A stretch of 64,000 nucleotides of DNA, from contig CP075525.1 of assembly GCA_025808415.1 (NCBI GenBank), positions 3,891,501-3,955,500 of the forward strand, in the 5' to 3' direction. A program made the translations under genes and the position numbers. Below are positions 24,224 through 33,205 of the stretch, one piece after another. Origin of the DNA: Cyclobacteriaceae bacterium (lineage in GTDB: Bacteria > Bacteroidota > Bacteroidia > Cytophagales > Cyclobacteriaceae). The notes under the pieces were generated by a model, which was not told the origin of the DNA, searched no databases, and saw only the letters and a program-made list of their open reading frames with translations. Each line of letters opens with the position of its first letter. Position 1 is the first letter of the stretch.

Positions 24224-25324
24224 TTATCGTGCTACCATGTTACCGTTTTTTTCAATACGGTATTGCTGGTTAATTCTTTTGGTCCCGTTCCAAAGCTCAA
24301 GCGTTACCACCAATTGCTTATCTATTTGCAAAGAGGCCTGTTGCGTTTCGGAACCTTTGAAAAAACTGTTATCAAACAACTTTAGTTTAAAGATCGCCTC
24401 TGTTTTTTTTGATACACTCACCAGGTGGTAACTGGTATTGTTATCATCATTGACAAAATACAGGTTTGTATAAAAATCATCGTTGTCGGCAATGGCTGCT
24501 ACACCATATACTTTTCGTGCATCGTCATCAAAATCGCGCTGAAGTATTTCGGGTTGTATAGTAGTCATCATAAATGGTATGTACGACTCGTACCGTGATG
24601 ATTTTGAATTTTCCTGATCCAGCACTTGCTTCTTTCTAATTTCAAAGGGTGTACCTTCCAACACAAGATCTTCCTCGGTATACAAAACCGGCAGGTTCAC
24701 ACGGGATAAAACGGAGCCATCAGCCGGAGACTCTCCCTCATCCAACTCATCCATGTACTCGTCCTCTGTATCGGGATGGAATTCAGCAATGTTACGGCCT
24801 GTTTCCATAATTGATCCTTTTGCGTTTATCCGGTAAGAAATAAAAGCAACAGCCGAAGGCTGTAAAGAGCCTTCAAATACGGAATTGTGTATGGTCAAAT
24901 TATAGCCCTCGTCAAGTGTAGCATAATTCGGGCTCATGCCCTCACCAACTGACGGCACCGCTTCCATCAACGTGATATCATCTTTGCGCTCACCGTCAAC
25001 AAAAGTTGCCAGGCGGATATACACATCTGATGTACTGGAGTACCCATAAAGTATAGCCGTCCATCCAGGCTGGGTAATCTTACCGTAAGCGAACCATACC
25101 TCGTACATATTTTCACCATCCACATCAAACGGCCTGTCATGTCCAAAAATTTTCAGCTTCCGCACCATTGTAGTATCAATGTCTGTCACCTCCAGATTCT
25201 CAATTTCAGTTGTGGTAGTAGGTAGTTGAAGTTCATTTAGTGTGTTTAAAAAATTATTAACTGCCCGATCCCTTGTTGAGCAGGAAACTAGTGCAAGCAA
25301 AATCAGAAAGGTACAACTACGCAT
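24224..25324 (-). CDS. Predicted lipoprotein of unknown function
   Basis: 366 residues. The N-terminus is a lipoprotein signal (MRSCTFLILLALVSC, lipidated Cys at 15). The rest is acidic (DTEDEYMDELDEGESPADG) with alternating strands and aromatic residues, most like a secreted beta-rich protein. I recognise no named domain. It lies 3 bp after the stop of the next upstream gene (25328-25918), so the pair is probably co-transcribed. It is convergent with the TsaC/YrdC-type gene (12 bp apart). Confidence 0.72.
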   Translation of the reverse strand: MRSCTFLILLALVSCSTRDRAVNNFLNTLNELQLPTTTTEIENLEVTDIDTTMVRKLKIFGHDRPFDVDGENMYEVWFAYGKITQPGWTAILYGYSSTSDVYIRLATFVDGERKDDITLMEAVPSVGEGMSPNYATLDEGYNLTIHNSVFEGSLQPSAVAFISYRINAKGSIMETGRNIAEFHPDTEDEYMDELDEGESPADGSVLSRVNLPVLYTEEDLVLEGTPFEIRKKQVLDQENSKSSRYESYIPFMMTTIQPEILQRDFDDDARKVYGVAAIADNDDFYTNLYFVNDDNNTSYHLVSVSKKTEAIFKLKLFDNSFFKGSETQQASLQIDKQLVVTLELWNGTKRINQQYRIEKNGNMVAR

Positions 25325-25327
25325 AGG

Positions 25328-25918
25328 TTAGTTTTTTATAAATTTTCCCAGTTCACGGTTCCAGACTAACTGAACCGTTCGCTTCAGTGCCGGTGAAAGA
25401 ACATCATAGTAATCGGCTGCTATAAAATTATCCACGGTTGATTCCGCATGTATCTTCACCACCATGGTTGTTCCGAAGCGTGGTAGGACATACTCAAATA
25501 TAACCCGCTGGTACTGCGCTGCGGGTAAAGGTTTTGTTTTATCCCAAAAATCAGAAAAGCCAACAGCGGGCAAAACCTGTTGCGTAACGTCTGTCCACAC
25601 GCCATTACTGAATGTGTAAAACCGGGTCAGGCTTTCCGGGCTGCCCGCTCCACCATCATTATAGTACCGGTAGGCAAACACTTTTGATTTGTCGGCTTTA
25701 ACAAAATAGGTAAAGGTGTTTTCTGCCGGCACACCAAATGCCCGGCATTCAATAAACAAGAAAGCATTTTTTAAATCGGTTAAAATACTGTCAGCACAAA
25801 CCGGAGTTGAACTGAAGTCCTCATGTTTATGCGGAAACCTATCGTACCACTCGCGAATGGTTTGCGCATGCCCTGATGCCATCATGGCATGTGCTACAAT
25901 TAGTACAAGTATTCTCAT
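25328..25918 (-). CDS. Exported protein of unknown function, partner of the lipoprotein
   Basis: 196 residues from ATG 25918, the start that gives a signal peptide (MRILVLIVAHAMMASGHAQ). A 36-residue upstream extension in frame is rejected because it runs into the promoter area of the divergent WbqC gene. The mature part has alternating strands and several aromatic motifs (YFVKADKSKVFAYRYYNDGG, RFYTFSNGVWTDVTQQVLP) and no family I recognise. It and the next gene (lipoprotein) form a tight two-gene unit. Confidence 0.72.
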   Translation of the reverse strand: MRILVLIVAHAMMASGHAQTIREWYDRFPHKHEDFSSTPVCADSILTDLKNAFLFIECRAFGVPAENTFTYFVKADKSKVFAYRYYNDGGAGSPESLTRFYTFSNGVWTDVTQQVLPAVGFSDFWDKTKPLPAAQYQRVIFEYVLPRFGTTMVVKIHAESTVDNFIAADYYDVLSPALKRTVQLVWNRELGKFIKN

Positions 25919-25999
25919 AGAAAGCGATTCAAGATAGGACAACTCGAAGGTGCTAAATTGTAAAAATGCGAAGTGCAAGCTTTCATTACCTTTGTCAAC

Positions 26000-26629
26000 A
26001 TGGCCGGCATCCTCATCGAACTTCACTACCTCCCCACCCTCGCCTGGTTCAGTATGGTACTAAAACATGATGCGATCATCCTGGAAAAGCATGAACACTT
26101 TGTAAAACAATCCTTTCGCAACCGGTGCACCATCCTTGCGGCCAATGGAGTACAAACCCTAACAGTGCCCCTTACCGAAAAGCAAGGTAAGGTTGCCATA
26201 AAGGATGTTAAAATTGATTATACCCAAAAGTGGTTGAACAACCACTGGCGCACCATCACTACAGCCTACCGCAATGCCCCATACTTTGAACATTATGCTG
26301 ATGATCTTCATGACAATCTTTTCAAACAACCGGCTTTTTTATACGACCTTAATTATAATTTGCTGACAATGTGTCTTGGCTGGTTAAGAATTCAACTTCC
26401 CATAATGGAGACTTCAACCTATCAAAAATTACCCGAAAGCGGGATTACAGATTTCAGGAACACCTTGATTGCAAAAAAACCAGAAACGCTAGACAATTAT
26501 TATCGTCCCGTTCCATATGCCCAGGTATTTGGCAAAGCGTTTGTGAAGCACCTAAGCATTGTTGACTTGATTGTTTGCCAGGGGCCAACAGCCCGGCAAT
26601 TTGTTGAAGCAACAGCAACCGGGAAATGA
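26000..26629 (+). CDS. WbqC-family protein
   Basis: 209 residues from ATG 26000; an earlier in-frame codon overlaps the divergent gene's promoter area. It matches the WbqC-like family: N-terminal LIELHYLPTLAWFSMVLKHD, FVKQSFRNRCTILAANGVQTLTVPL, WRTITTAYRNAPYFEHYADDL and a C-terminal VVDL-type segment (LSIVDLIVCQGP). The family occurs in polysaccharide or glycan loci in some bacteria but its reaction is not established. It is followed by a 122-bp spacer and clpC. Confidence 0.87.
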   Translation: MAGILIELHYLPTLAWFSMVLKHDAIILEKHEHFVKQSFRNRCTILAANGVQTLTVPLTEKQGKVAIKDVKIDYTQKWLNNHWRTITTAYRNAPYFEHYADDLHDNLFKQPAFLYDLNYNLLTMCLGWLRIQLPIMETSTYQKLPESGITDFRNTLIAKKPETLDNYYRPVPYAQVFGKAFVKHLSIVDLIVCQGPTARQFVEATATGK

Positions 26630-26751
26630 ACAAATTAAAAAGCCGGGGTGTTTTTTAGTACTGCATGCCAGAAAGCCCCAAAATGCTTGCTGAACTGCAT
26701 AAAATCCCATTGAAAAGTTTACATTTACACTAATAATATTCCACAAACTGC

Positions 26752-29283
26752 ATGGAAGCCAAATTCTCCAACCGCGTTAAAGAAGTGATATCCCTGAGCC
26801 GTGAAGAAGCTTTACGGTTGGGCCATGATTATATCGGTACGGAACACCTGCTTCTCGGGTTAATCCGCGAGGGTGAAGGTGTAGCCGTTGGGGTGCTTAA
26901 GAAGTTAGGGGTTCCTATGGACGCTTTGCGTGGCGAAATTGAAAAAATCTCGAAAGGAACAGCCACACATGAAATTAAAAACCTGGCCAACATACCGTTA
27001 ACAAAAGCCTCGGAAAAAGTATTGAAGATCACCTACCTGGAAGCCAAGATTTTCAAGGCGCAGTTAATTGGTACAGAACACTTGTTGCTATCCATCCTGC
27101 GCGATGCCGATAACCTGGCCACGCAAATCCTCAGCAAGTTTGATGTTAACTACGAAACCGTAAAAGAAATGCTTGAATATCAACACGAAGGGCCACAAGC
27201 CGCTTCGGACACCGATGACCCGGACGATGATTCATCGCGCATTTTTGGAGGCGGTGCCGGTGCTGGAGGAAAAGAAAAGAAAGGAACAGAAAAATCGCGC
27301 ACACCTGTGCTCGACAACTTTGGGCGTGACCTTACCCGGTTGGCCGAAGATGGGAAACTTGACCCTATTGTCGGCCGCGAAAAAGAAATTGAACGCGTAG
27401 CACAAATATTAAGCCGCAGAAAGAAAAACAACCCGATATTAATTGGTGAGCCAGGCGTTGGTAAAACCGCTATCGCTGAAGGCCTTGCCCTGAGGATTGT
27501 GCAGAAAAAAGTATCGCGGGTATTGTTCGGCAAGCGCGTGGTAACACTTGACCTCGCATCATTAGTTGCCGGAACAAAATACCGGGGCCAGTTTGAAGAA
27601 CGGATGAAAGCCGTAATGAATGAACTGGAAAAATCTCCGGATGTGATTCTGTTCATTGATGAATTGCACACCATTGTTGGTGCTGGTGGGGCTTCCGGCT
27701 CGCTGGATGCTTCCAACATGTTTAAACCTGCCCTGGCCCGCGGAGAGATCCAATGCATTGGCGCAACCACATTAGACGAGTATCGTCAATACATTGAAAA
27801 AGATGGTGCCCTGGCCAGAAGGTTTCAAATGGTGATGGTCGATTCTACCACGGTAGAAGAAACCATTCAAATCCTGGAAAACATTAAAGAGAAATATGAA
27901 GATCACCATCACGTGATCTACACACCGGAAGCACTTGCCTCTTGTGTTAAGTTATCCGACCGCTATATAAGCGATCGCTTCCTGCCGGATAAAGCCATTG
28001 ACGTAATGGACGAGGCCGGGGCCCGTGTTCACATCAATAACATTCACGTGCCGGAAGACATCGTTAAGCTGGAGGAGGCCATAGAAGATGTGAAGAAAGA
28101 AAAGAATCGTGTGGTGAAAAGCCAAAAATATGAAGAGGCTGCCCAACTGCGCGACAAAGAGAAAAAACTACTCGAGCAATTAGACATTGCCAAAGCGAAG
28201 TGGGAAGAAAAAACCCGTACTGAGAAATATACTGTTAACGAAGACAATGTAGCTGATGTAATCGCCATGATGACGGGTATACCCACCAAGCGCATTGCAC
28301 AAAAAGAAAGCAATAAGTTGCTGGGCATGGGCGAGGAACTTAGTGGCAGAGTAATCGGACAAGAAGAAGCCATTAAAAAATTAACCAAAGCCATTCAGCG
28401 TACGCGCGTAGGGTTGAAAGACCCGAAGAAACCAATCGGTTCATTCATCTTCCTCGGTCCTACCGGTGTAGGTAAAACCGAATTGGCTAAAGTGTTGGCC
28501 ACTTACCTGTTCGATAAAGAAGATTCACTCATCCGCATCGACATGAGTGAATACATGGAGAAATTTTCTGTATCGCGCTTAGTAGGTGCCCCTCCAGGCT
28601 ATGTTGGATACGAAGAAGGCGGACAACTTACCGAAAAAGTCAGGCGCAAACCATATTCCGTAGTTCTGCTTGACGAAATAGAAAAAGCCCACCCGGATGT
28701 ATTCAACATATTGTTACAAGTGCTGGATGATGGGATCCTAACCGATGGTTTAGGAAGGCGCGTTGACTTCCGTAACACCATCATTATCATGACGTCCAAT
28801 ATCGGTGTTCGCGATTTGAAAGACTTTGGTACCGGCATTGGTTTTGCCACAGCCGCCAAGCGTGAAAACGAAGAAGAGGCAATGAAGTCGACCATACAAA
28901 ATGCCTTGAAACGTGTTTTCAGTCCGGAGTTCCTCAACCGGTTAGATGATGTGATTGTGTTTAACTCACTGCAGCGCGAGCACATCCATAAGATTATTGA
29001 CATTACCTTGAAAAAGGTATTCGACAGAATAAACGCATTGGGCTACACGGTTGAACTTACCGATAAAGCCAAAGATTTTCTTTCGGACAAAGGCTACGAC
29101 CACCAGTTTGGTGCCCGGCCGCTGAACCGGGCCATTACCAAATACCTGGAAGACCCCGTAGCGGAAGAAATCCTGAAAGGCGAAATTGAAGAAGGTGGCA
29201 CCATTATAGCTGATTATAGCGGTGAGGGTGACCAGCTTACGCTGAAAGTAAAAAAACCAAAGGCAGCATCGAAGAAAGATTGA
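26752..29283 (+). CDS. clpC: ATP-dependent Clp protease ATPase ClpC
   Basis: 843 residues. Domains in order: Clp N repeats (about 1-145), first AAA+ module with Walker A GEPGVGKTA (about 233-241) and LFIDELHTIVGAGGA, a UVR-like middle domain (QKYEEAAQLRDKEKKLLEQL, about 457-476), and a second AAA+ module with Walker A GPTGVGKTE and LLDEIEKAHPDVFNILLQ, then the C-terminal D2-small domain. The middle domain identifies it as ClpC rather than ClpB or ClpA. It unfolds substrates for ClpP. A terminator follows directly. The start ATG has no strong Shine-Dalgarno sequence. Confidence 0.96.
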   Translation: MEAKFSNRVKEVISLSREEALRLGHDYIGTEHLLLGLIREGEGVAVGVLKKLGVPMDALRGEIEKISKGTATHEIKNLANIPLTKASEKVLKITYLEAKIFKAQLIGTEHLLLSILRDADNLATQILSKFDVNYETVKEMLEYQHEGPQAASDTDDPDDDSSRIFGGGAGAGGKEKKGTEKSRTPVLDNFGRDLTRLAEDGKLDPIVGREKEIERVAQILSRRKKNNPILIGEPGVGKTAIAEGLALRIVQKKVSRVLFGKRVVTLDLASLVAGTKYRGQFEERMKAVMNELEKSPDVILFIDELHTIVGAGGASGSLDASNMFKPALARGEIQCIGATTLDEYRQYIEKDGALARRFQMVMVDSTTVEETIQILENIKEKYEDHHHVIYTPEALASCVKLSDRYISDRFLPDKAIDVMDEAGARVHINNIHVPEDIVKLEEAIEDVKKEKNRVVKSQKYEEAAQLRDKEKKLLEQLDIAKAKWEEKTRTEKYTVNEDNVADVIAMMTGIPTKRIAQKESNKLLGMGEELSGRVIGQEEAIKKLTKAIQRTRVGLKDPKKPIGSFIFLGPTGVGKTELAKVLATYLFDKEDSLIRIDMSEYMEKFSVSRLVGAPPGYVGYEEGGQLTEKVRRKPYSVVLLDEIEKAHPDVFNILLQVLDDGILTDGLGRRVDFRNTIIIMTSNIGVRDLKDFGTGIGFATAAKRENEEEAMKSTIQNALKRVFSPEFLNRLDDVIVFNSLQREHIHKIIDITLKKVFDRINALGYTVELTDKAKDFLSDKGYDHQFGARPLNRAITKYLEDPVAEEILKGEIEEGGTIIADYSGEGDQLTLKVKKPKAASKKD

Positions 29284-29286
29284 TTC

Positions 29287-29312
29287 AAAAAAGCGGGGCA
29301 ACCCGCTTTTTT
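29287..29312 (+). terminator. Rho-independent terminator of clpC
   Basis: A perfect 11-bp stem AAAAAAGCGGG / CCCGCTTTTTT closes a GCAA loop (29298-29301), a stable GNRA-type tetraloop, and ends in a T-run. It begins 3 bp after the clpC stop. Confidence 0.92.
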
Positions 29313-29339
29313 ATTTTAAGATCATTCAATTTCATTAGT

Positions 29340-29801
29340 ATGCGAAAAACGTTTACCTACAAACAACTTAATACAGGAAATATACGAGACGTATTTCCAT
29401 TGCTCTGTCCTGTGCGTGAAGCAGATTGGCTGGATGGATGGAGGTACTCTATGATTCACTCGGTCTCCGGTTTGATCGAACAAGGTTGTGTGTTTACTAC
29501 ACCTCATCATGGCCAATCACAAACGGTTTGGTATGTAACCCAACATGACCCGATTAACTATAACGTTGAGTTTGTTCGTGTTACACCTGAAGAAGCAGCG
29601 GTAAAGATTACTATTGCGCTTGAAGCCATTGATAACGATACAACACAAGCGCATATAACTTATGAGTACACAGGTTTAAGTGATGGTCAAAATCATTTTA
29701 TTGAAACAAAGCTGGCGGATGAATTTGAAAAATCGATGAACTGGTGGGAGAAAGCAATCAATCACTACCTGAAAACTGGAGAGAAATTGTTAAAAAAATA
29801 G
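29340..29801 (+). CDS. SRPBCC/START-like small protein
   Basis: 153 residues from ATG 29340, past the clpC terminator; codons upstream in the same frame lie in that terminator and are not used. The pattern of an N-terminal helix-strand unit, VFPLLCPVREADWLDGW, central paired strands (VWYVTQHDPINYNVEFVRV) and a long C-terminal helix (EFEKSMNWWEKAINHYLKTGEKL) suggests the START/Bet v1-like ligand-binding fold. The ligand is unknown. It is convergent with the VWA membrane protein (10 bp apart). Confidence 0.72.
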   Translation: MRKTFTYKQLNTGNIRDVFPLLCPVREADWLDGWRYSMIHSVSGLIEQGCVFTTPHHGQSQTVWYVTQHDPINYNVEFVRVTPEEAAVKITIALEAIDNDTTQAHITYEYTGLSDGQNHFIETKLADEFEKSMNWWEKAINHYLKTGEKLLKK

Positions 29802-29811
29802 TTTGTAGTGG

Positions 29812-31890
29812 TTAATACCCTCCAAAATACTTTCGCAAAAACCATTCTGCGCCAATAAGCAACAGCAGCACGAAGAAAATCCATTTCAGGTTGATAAGCG
29901 AATCGTAACGTTCTTCACTTCGGATTATACTTCGCGCCTCCTTTTGGGTCAACTCTTTTTTAAGTAGCTCTGTTTGATTCGCTGTATAGAATTTTCCTCC
30001 GGTTCCCTGCGATAATCTCCTGAGTAAATCAAAATCGGCTGTAAGGTTTTGTAATTCCAATTGTTGAGCGGCAATCATAAATTGCCCACGCACTTCTTCC
30101 TTCTGGTTGTTGATCACAGTAGCTGACCGATACCGATATACACCTTCTTTTAAACCATCAATGGCGTATCGGTTATTTCCCGGACTCAATACATAATTGT
30201 ATTGGTTCTTCTTCCCATGCTCATCGGTAACTTCCAACTCAATAGTGTTACCATAGATGGGCTCATAAATGTCATTGTAAACCTGGCTCTCAAAAACCAC
30301 AGACTCAGTATCGGAAAACTGTTGCTGAGTGGTATAGCTTCTGAATTTTCGCTTATCATCAACTGTGCTTAAAAACTGAATCAATTTACCCATCAGTTCA
30401 TCAAAAGCTTCTGTTTTTTCTGTTTTCGAAAATTCATGTAACCGCCATCGCCACAACCCTTCGCCAAGCATTACACCAACTTTGCGTGATTCATCCGTAT
30501 GTACAAACAAGAGTGGCTTTTCGGTAATGAGGCTACCTACACGCTGAAACAAAAGAACTGACGCATCGGGTGGAATAACGGCCTTACCAAAATGTACCTG
30601 AACGGGCGGAAAACCAGAAAAAATTGAATTAGCCTCTGCGGAGACATTGAAGTTTGTAAACGAGGGATTAATAACCGGGGTAACTTCATCGAATTGTCTT
30701 GGTGGTTGTTCATACGATAAAGGCAACTGTTGTTGAGCAATTTGATTCAAATCACTGGACGCTCCGAGTACAAGAAAAAGTGATGTTCTGCTTTTGGCAA
30801 AGCGCTGAAACACTTCACGTGCACGTCCGCGATTATCCGGAACCTGGTGAAAAATTGCCACATCAATATTTTCTGGCTGAAGATTTACAGAAGGAGTTTC
30901 TTCCACCCCGGGAACATGAAGAAGGAACTCAAGATTCGAGTTTTGCTCAACCACAGTCCGTAATGCCTTTATATCCGGATGAGGAGCGGCCGAAACGACT
31001 AATATTTTCTTTCTTCCTTCAACAACCTCAATGAAAATTGTTGCCCGGTTATTTTTGATGTTGCGTTCTGATTCTTTAGGTTCTACCTGAATATCCCATC
31101 GCTGAATTCCGGCTTCGACCGCTAATGGCTGAAACTCGAAGGTCAACACTCCATCCGCCTGAACAAGCTGATTCTTGCGCTCAACCACATTTCCTTTGTG
31201 TTGAAGTGAAACAGAAATGTTTTCACCCGGAAATCCTTTAACAAATACTTCAACCCGAATGGGAAATTTATTTCCCTGGTAAGCTATCTTGTTATACAGA
31301 ATATTTCTGATCATCAGATCGGCACGCGGTGTTGTATCACCGATACCAATCGTGTAAACCGGAAAGTTATAATTACCATAAACCGGTGACAGTCCGGCAT
31401 TATAAATTCCATCCGATACAAAAACAGTTCCCGCCAGACTTCTTCCCTCAAAACGATTCGAAATAGCTCGCAGTGATTCGTGTATGTTGGTGGCCTGCGC
31501 ATTGAAGTTTTCATCAACACTATCTCCGCCTGAAAAATTTGTAAGCTGCGTTTCATAGCCGGCATCTTCAAGGGATGTTTGTATGCTCTTTAAATGCGAA
31601 GCAAGTGCCATTCTTGAAGTGGAATCAACAGTTTCTTTTATGGAAAGTGAATTATCCTGAAGGATAACAAAAACAGGTTTTTCAATTACATTTTGAATTT
31701 GCTTGATAATGGGGCCCAGCAGAAAAAAAGTAAGAAAGAATACAACCAATGCACGGAAACCAAATAAAATCCAGTTCATCCATTTTCCCCACGGATGATG
31801 ACTGGTGTACAACAACCAGGCATAACCAAGCCCGGTGGCCAGACAAAGAATAACAAAAACCGATGGCGACTCAAATATTAGTTGCTTCAT
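29812..31890 (-). CDS. Membrane-anchored VWA-like protein (BatA-related type)
   Basis: 692 residues. Two N-terminal hydrophobic helices (about 8-25 and 38-62) and one C-terminal helix (about 668-686, WIFFVLLLLIGAEWFLRK) bracket a large periplasmic part. A VWA-like motif VILQDNSLSI (D-x-S-x-S) follows the second helix, and VFVSDGIYNAGLSPV (about 156-170) marks the core of the fold. The remaining region, with Ig-like strands and a glutamine-amidotransferase-like stretch (KILVVSAAPHPDIKALRTVV), matches Bacteroidota proteins often annotated as membrane VWA proteins. It is not next to the MoxR/DUF58 cluster at 44.9-51 kb. Function unknown. Confidence 0.82.
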   Translation of the reverse strand: MKQLIFESPSVFVILCLATGLGYAWLLYTSHHPWGKWMNWILFGFRALVVFFLTFFLLGPIIKQIQNVIEKPVFVILQDNSLSIKETVDSTSRMALASHLKSIQTSLEDAGYETQLTNFSGGDSVDENFNAQATNIHESLRAISNRFEGRSLAGTVFVSDGIYNAGLSPVYGNYNFPVYTIGIGDTTPRADLMIRNILYNKIAYQGNKFPIRVEVFVKGFPGENISVSLQHKGNVVERKNQLVQADGVLTFEFQPLAVEAGIQRWDIQVEPKESERNIKNNRATIFIEVVEGRKKILVVSAAPHPDIKALRTVVEQNSNLEFLLHVPGVEETPSVNLQPENIDVAIFHQVPDNRGRAREVFQRFAKSRTSLFLVLGASSDLNQIAQQQLPLSYEQPPRQFDEVTPVINPSFTNFNVSAEANSIFSGFPPVQVHFGKAVIPPDASVLLFQRVGSLITEKPLLFVHTDESRKVGVMLGEGLWRWRLHEFSKTEKTEAFDELMGKLIQFLSTVDDKRKFRSYTTQQQFSDTESVVFESQVYNDIYEPIYGNTIELEVTDEHGKKNQYNYVLSPGNNRYAIDGLKEGVYRYRSATVINNQKEEVRGQFMIAAQQLELQNLTADFDLLRRLSQGTGGKFYTANQTELLKKELTQKEARSIIRSEERYDSLINLKWIFFVLLLLIGAEWFLRKYFGGY

Positions 31891-31933
31891 TTCACTCGCT
31901 CAAAATTCCAACACAAGATTGATCATATTTGCT

Positions 31934-33205
31934 TCAATAACCATACTTTTCTTTCCAGCGGTCGCGTAAATATTTTCTTAACTCCTCTTCGCGTACATTT
32001 TTACCCGGTTCATAAAATTTAGTTCCAGAAATTGCTTCAGGAAGAAATTCCATATTTGCAAAATTGCCTTCAAAACTGTGTGCGTACTGGTATCCCTTTC
32101 CATAACCCAGGTCCTTCATCAATTTGGTGGGTGTATTCCGGATCGACAGCGGCACCGGTAAGTCTCCGGTTTCATTCACTACTCGAATGGCCTCTTCAAT
32201 GGCCATGTAACTGGCATTGCTTTTTGGCGAACTGGCCAGGTACACCGCACATTGCGCAAGTATAATGCGTGCTTCCGGGTAGCCGATCATGGTCACAGCT
32301 TGAAACGTATTGGTGGCCATAACCAAAGCCGTAGGGTTAGCATTGCCAATATCCTCCGAGGCCAGGATGACCATTCTGCGGGCTATGAATTTTACATCTT
32401 CCCCACCCTCTACCATACGGGCCAGGTAGTAAACAGCAGCATTGGGATCGCTGCCGCGTATGGATTTGATAAATGCAGAAATAATATCATAGTGTTGCTC
32501 ACCACTCTTATCATAAATGGCAATCTTCTTTTGAGCAACGGTGGTAGCCAGTTCATTGGTGATTACCACTTTCCCGGAAGGTTCAGCGTCAACCACCAAC
32601 TCCAATAAGTTCAGTACTTTCCGGGCATCGCCTCCGGAAAGCTGAAAGAGTGCAGCATGCTCCTTTAATTCAACCTGTCGTTTTTTCAATTGCTCATCAT
32701 GCGCTAACGCATGATTTACCAACCTGAGCAAATCCTTTTCATCCAGTGGTTTAAGTGTGTACACCTGGCATCGCGAAAGCAATGCTGAGTTCACTTCAAA
32801 GGATGGGTTTTCGGTTGTTGCACCTATTAACGTAATTATACCTTTCTCAACAGCGCCAAGCAATGCATCTTGTTGCGATTTGTTAAATCGATGAATTTCA
32901 TCAATAAATAAAATCGACTTTCCTGATAGTCTTGCCTTTTCGATTACTTCCCGCACATCTTTCACTCCGGCACTAACAGCACTTAACGTATAAAACGGTT
33001 TTTTCACCTCATGAGCAATAATATTGGCGATGGTTGTTTTGCCAACACCCGGTGGTCCCCACAAAATCATAGACGGAATGTTGCCCAACTGTATCGCCTT
33101 ACGAATTATACCACCAGCACCAACAAGATGCTCTTGCCCCACCAGGTCATCCAATGTGGATGGCCGCATGCGTTCCGCCAACGGTTGGTTTGCCTGAAAA
33201 ATCAT
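31934..33205 (-). CDS. rarA: Replication-associated recombination protein RarA (MgsA)
   Basis: 423 residues. AAA+ clamp-loader-like ATPase with Walker A GPPGVGKTTIANI (about 50-62), Walker B LFIDEIHRFNKSQQDALLGAVE (about 98-119) and sensor segments, followed by the C-terminal MgsA tetramerisation region (SEDIGNANPTALVMATNTFQA, SIRNTPTKLMKDLGYGKGYQYAH). It acts at stalled replication forks. The ATG overlaps the stop of the DUF3667 gene by one base (TAATG), so the two are probably co-transcribed. Confidence 0.96.
   Translation of the reverse strand: MIFQANQPLAERMRPSTLDDLVGQEHLVGAGGIIRKAIQLGNIPSMILWGPPGVGKTTIANIIAHEVKKPFYTLSAVSAGVKDVREVIEKARLSGKSILFIDEIHRFNKSQQDALLGAVEKGIITLIGATTENPSFEVNSALLSRCQVYTLKPLDEKDLLRLVNHALAHDEQLKKRQVELKEHAALFQLSGGDARKVLNLLELVVDAEPSGKVVITNELATTVAQKKIAIYDKSGEQHYDIISAFIKSIRGSDPNAAVYYLARMVEGGEDVKFIARRMVILASEDIGNANPTALVMATNTFQAVTMIGYPEARIILAQCAVYLASSPKSNASYMAIEEAIRVVNETGDLPVPLSIRNTPTKLMKDLGYGKGYQYAHSFEGNFANMEFLPEAISGTKFYEPGKNVREEELRKYLRDRWKEKYGY

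Noticed and set aside
26720..26727. TACATTTA as a promoter -7 element before clpC
   Set aside because: It lacks the final G and the nearest TTG is 30 nt upstream, outside the 19-21 nt spacing.
27180..27770. 196-residue reading frame on the minus strand inside clpC
   Set aside because: Antisense to the clpC AAA+ module; its low-complexity Ser/Pro-rich composition is that of a reversed frame.
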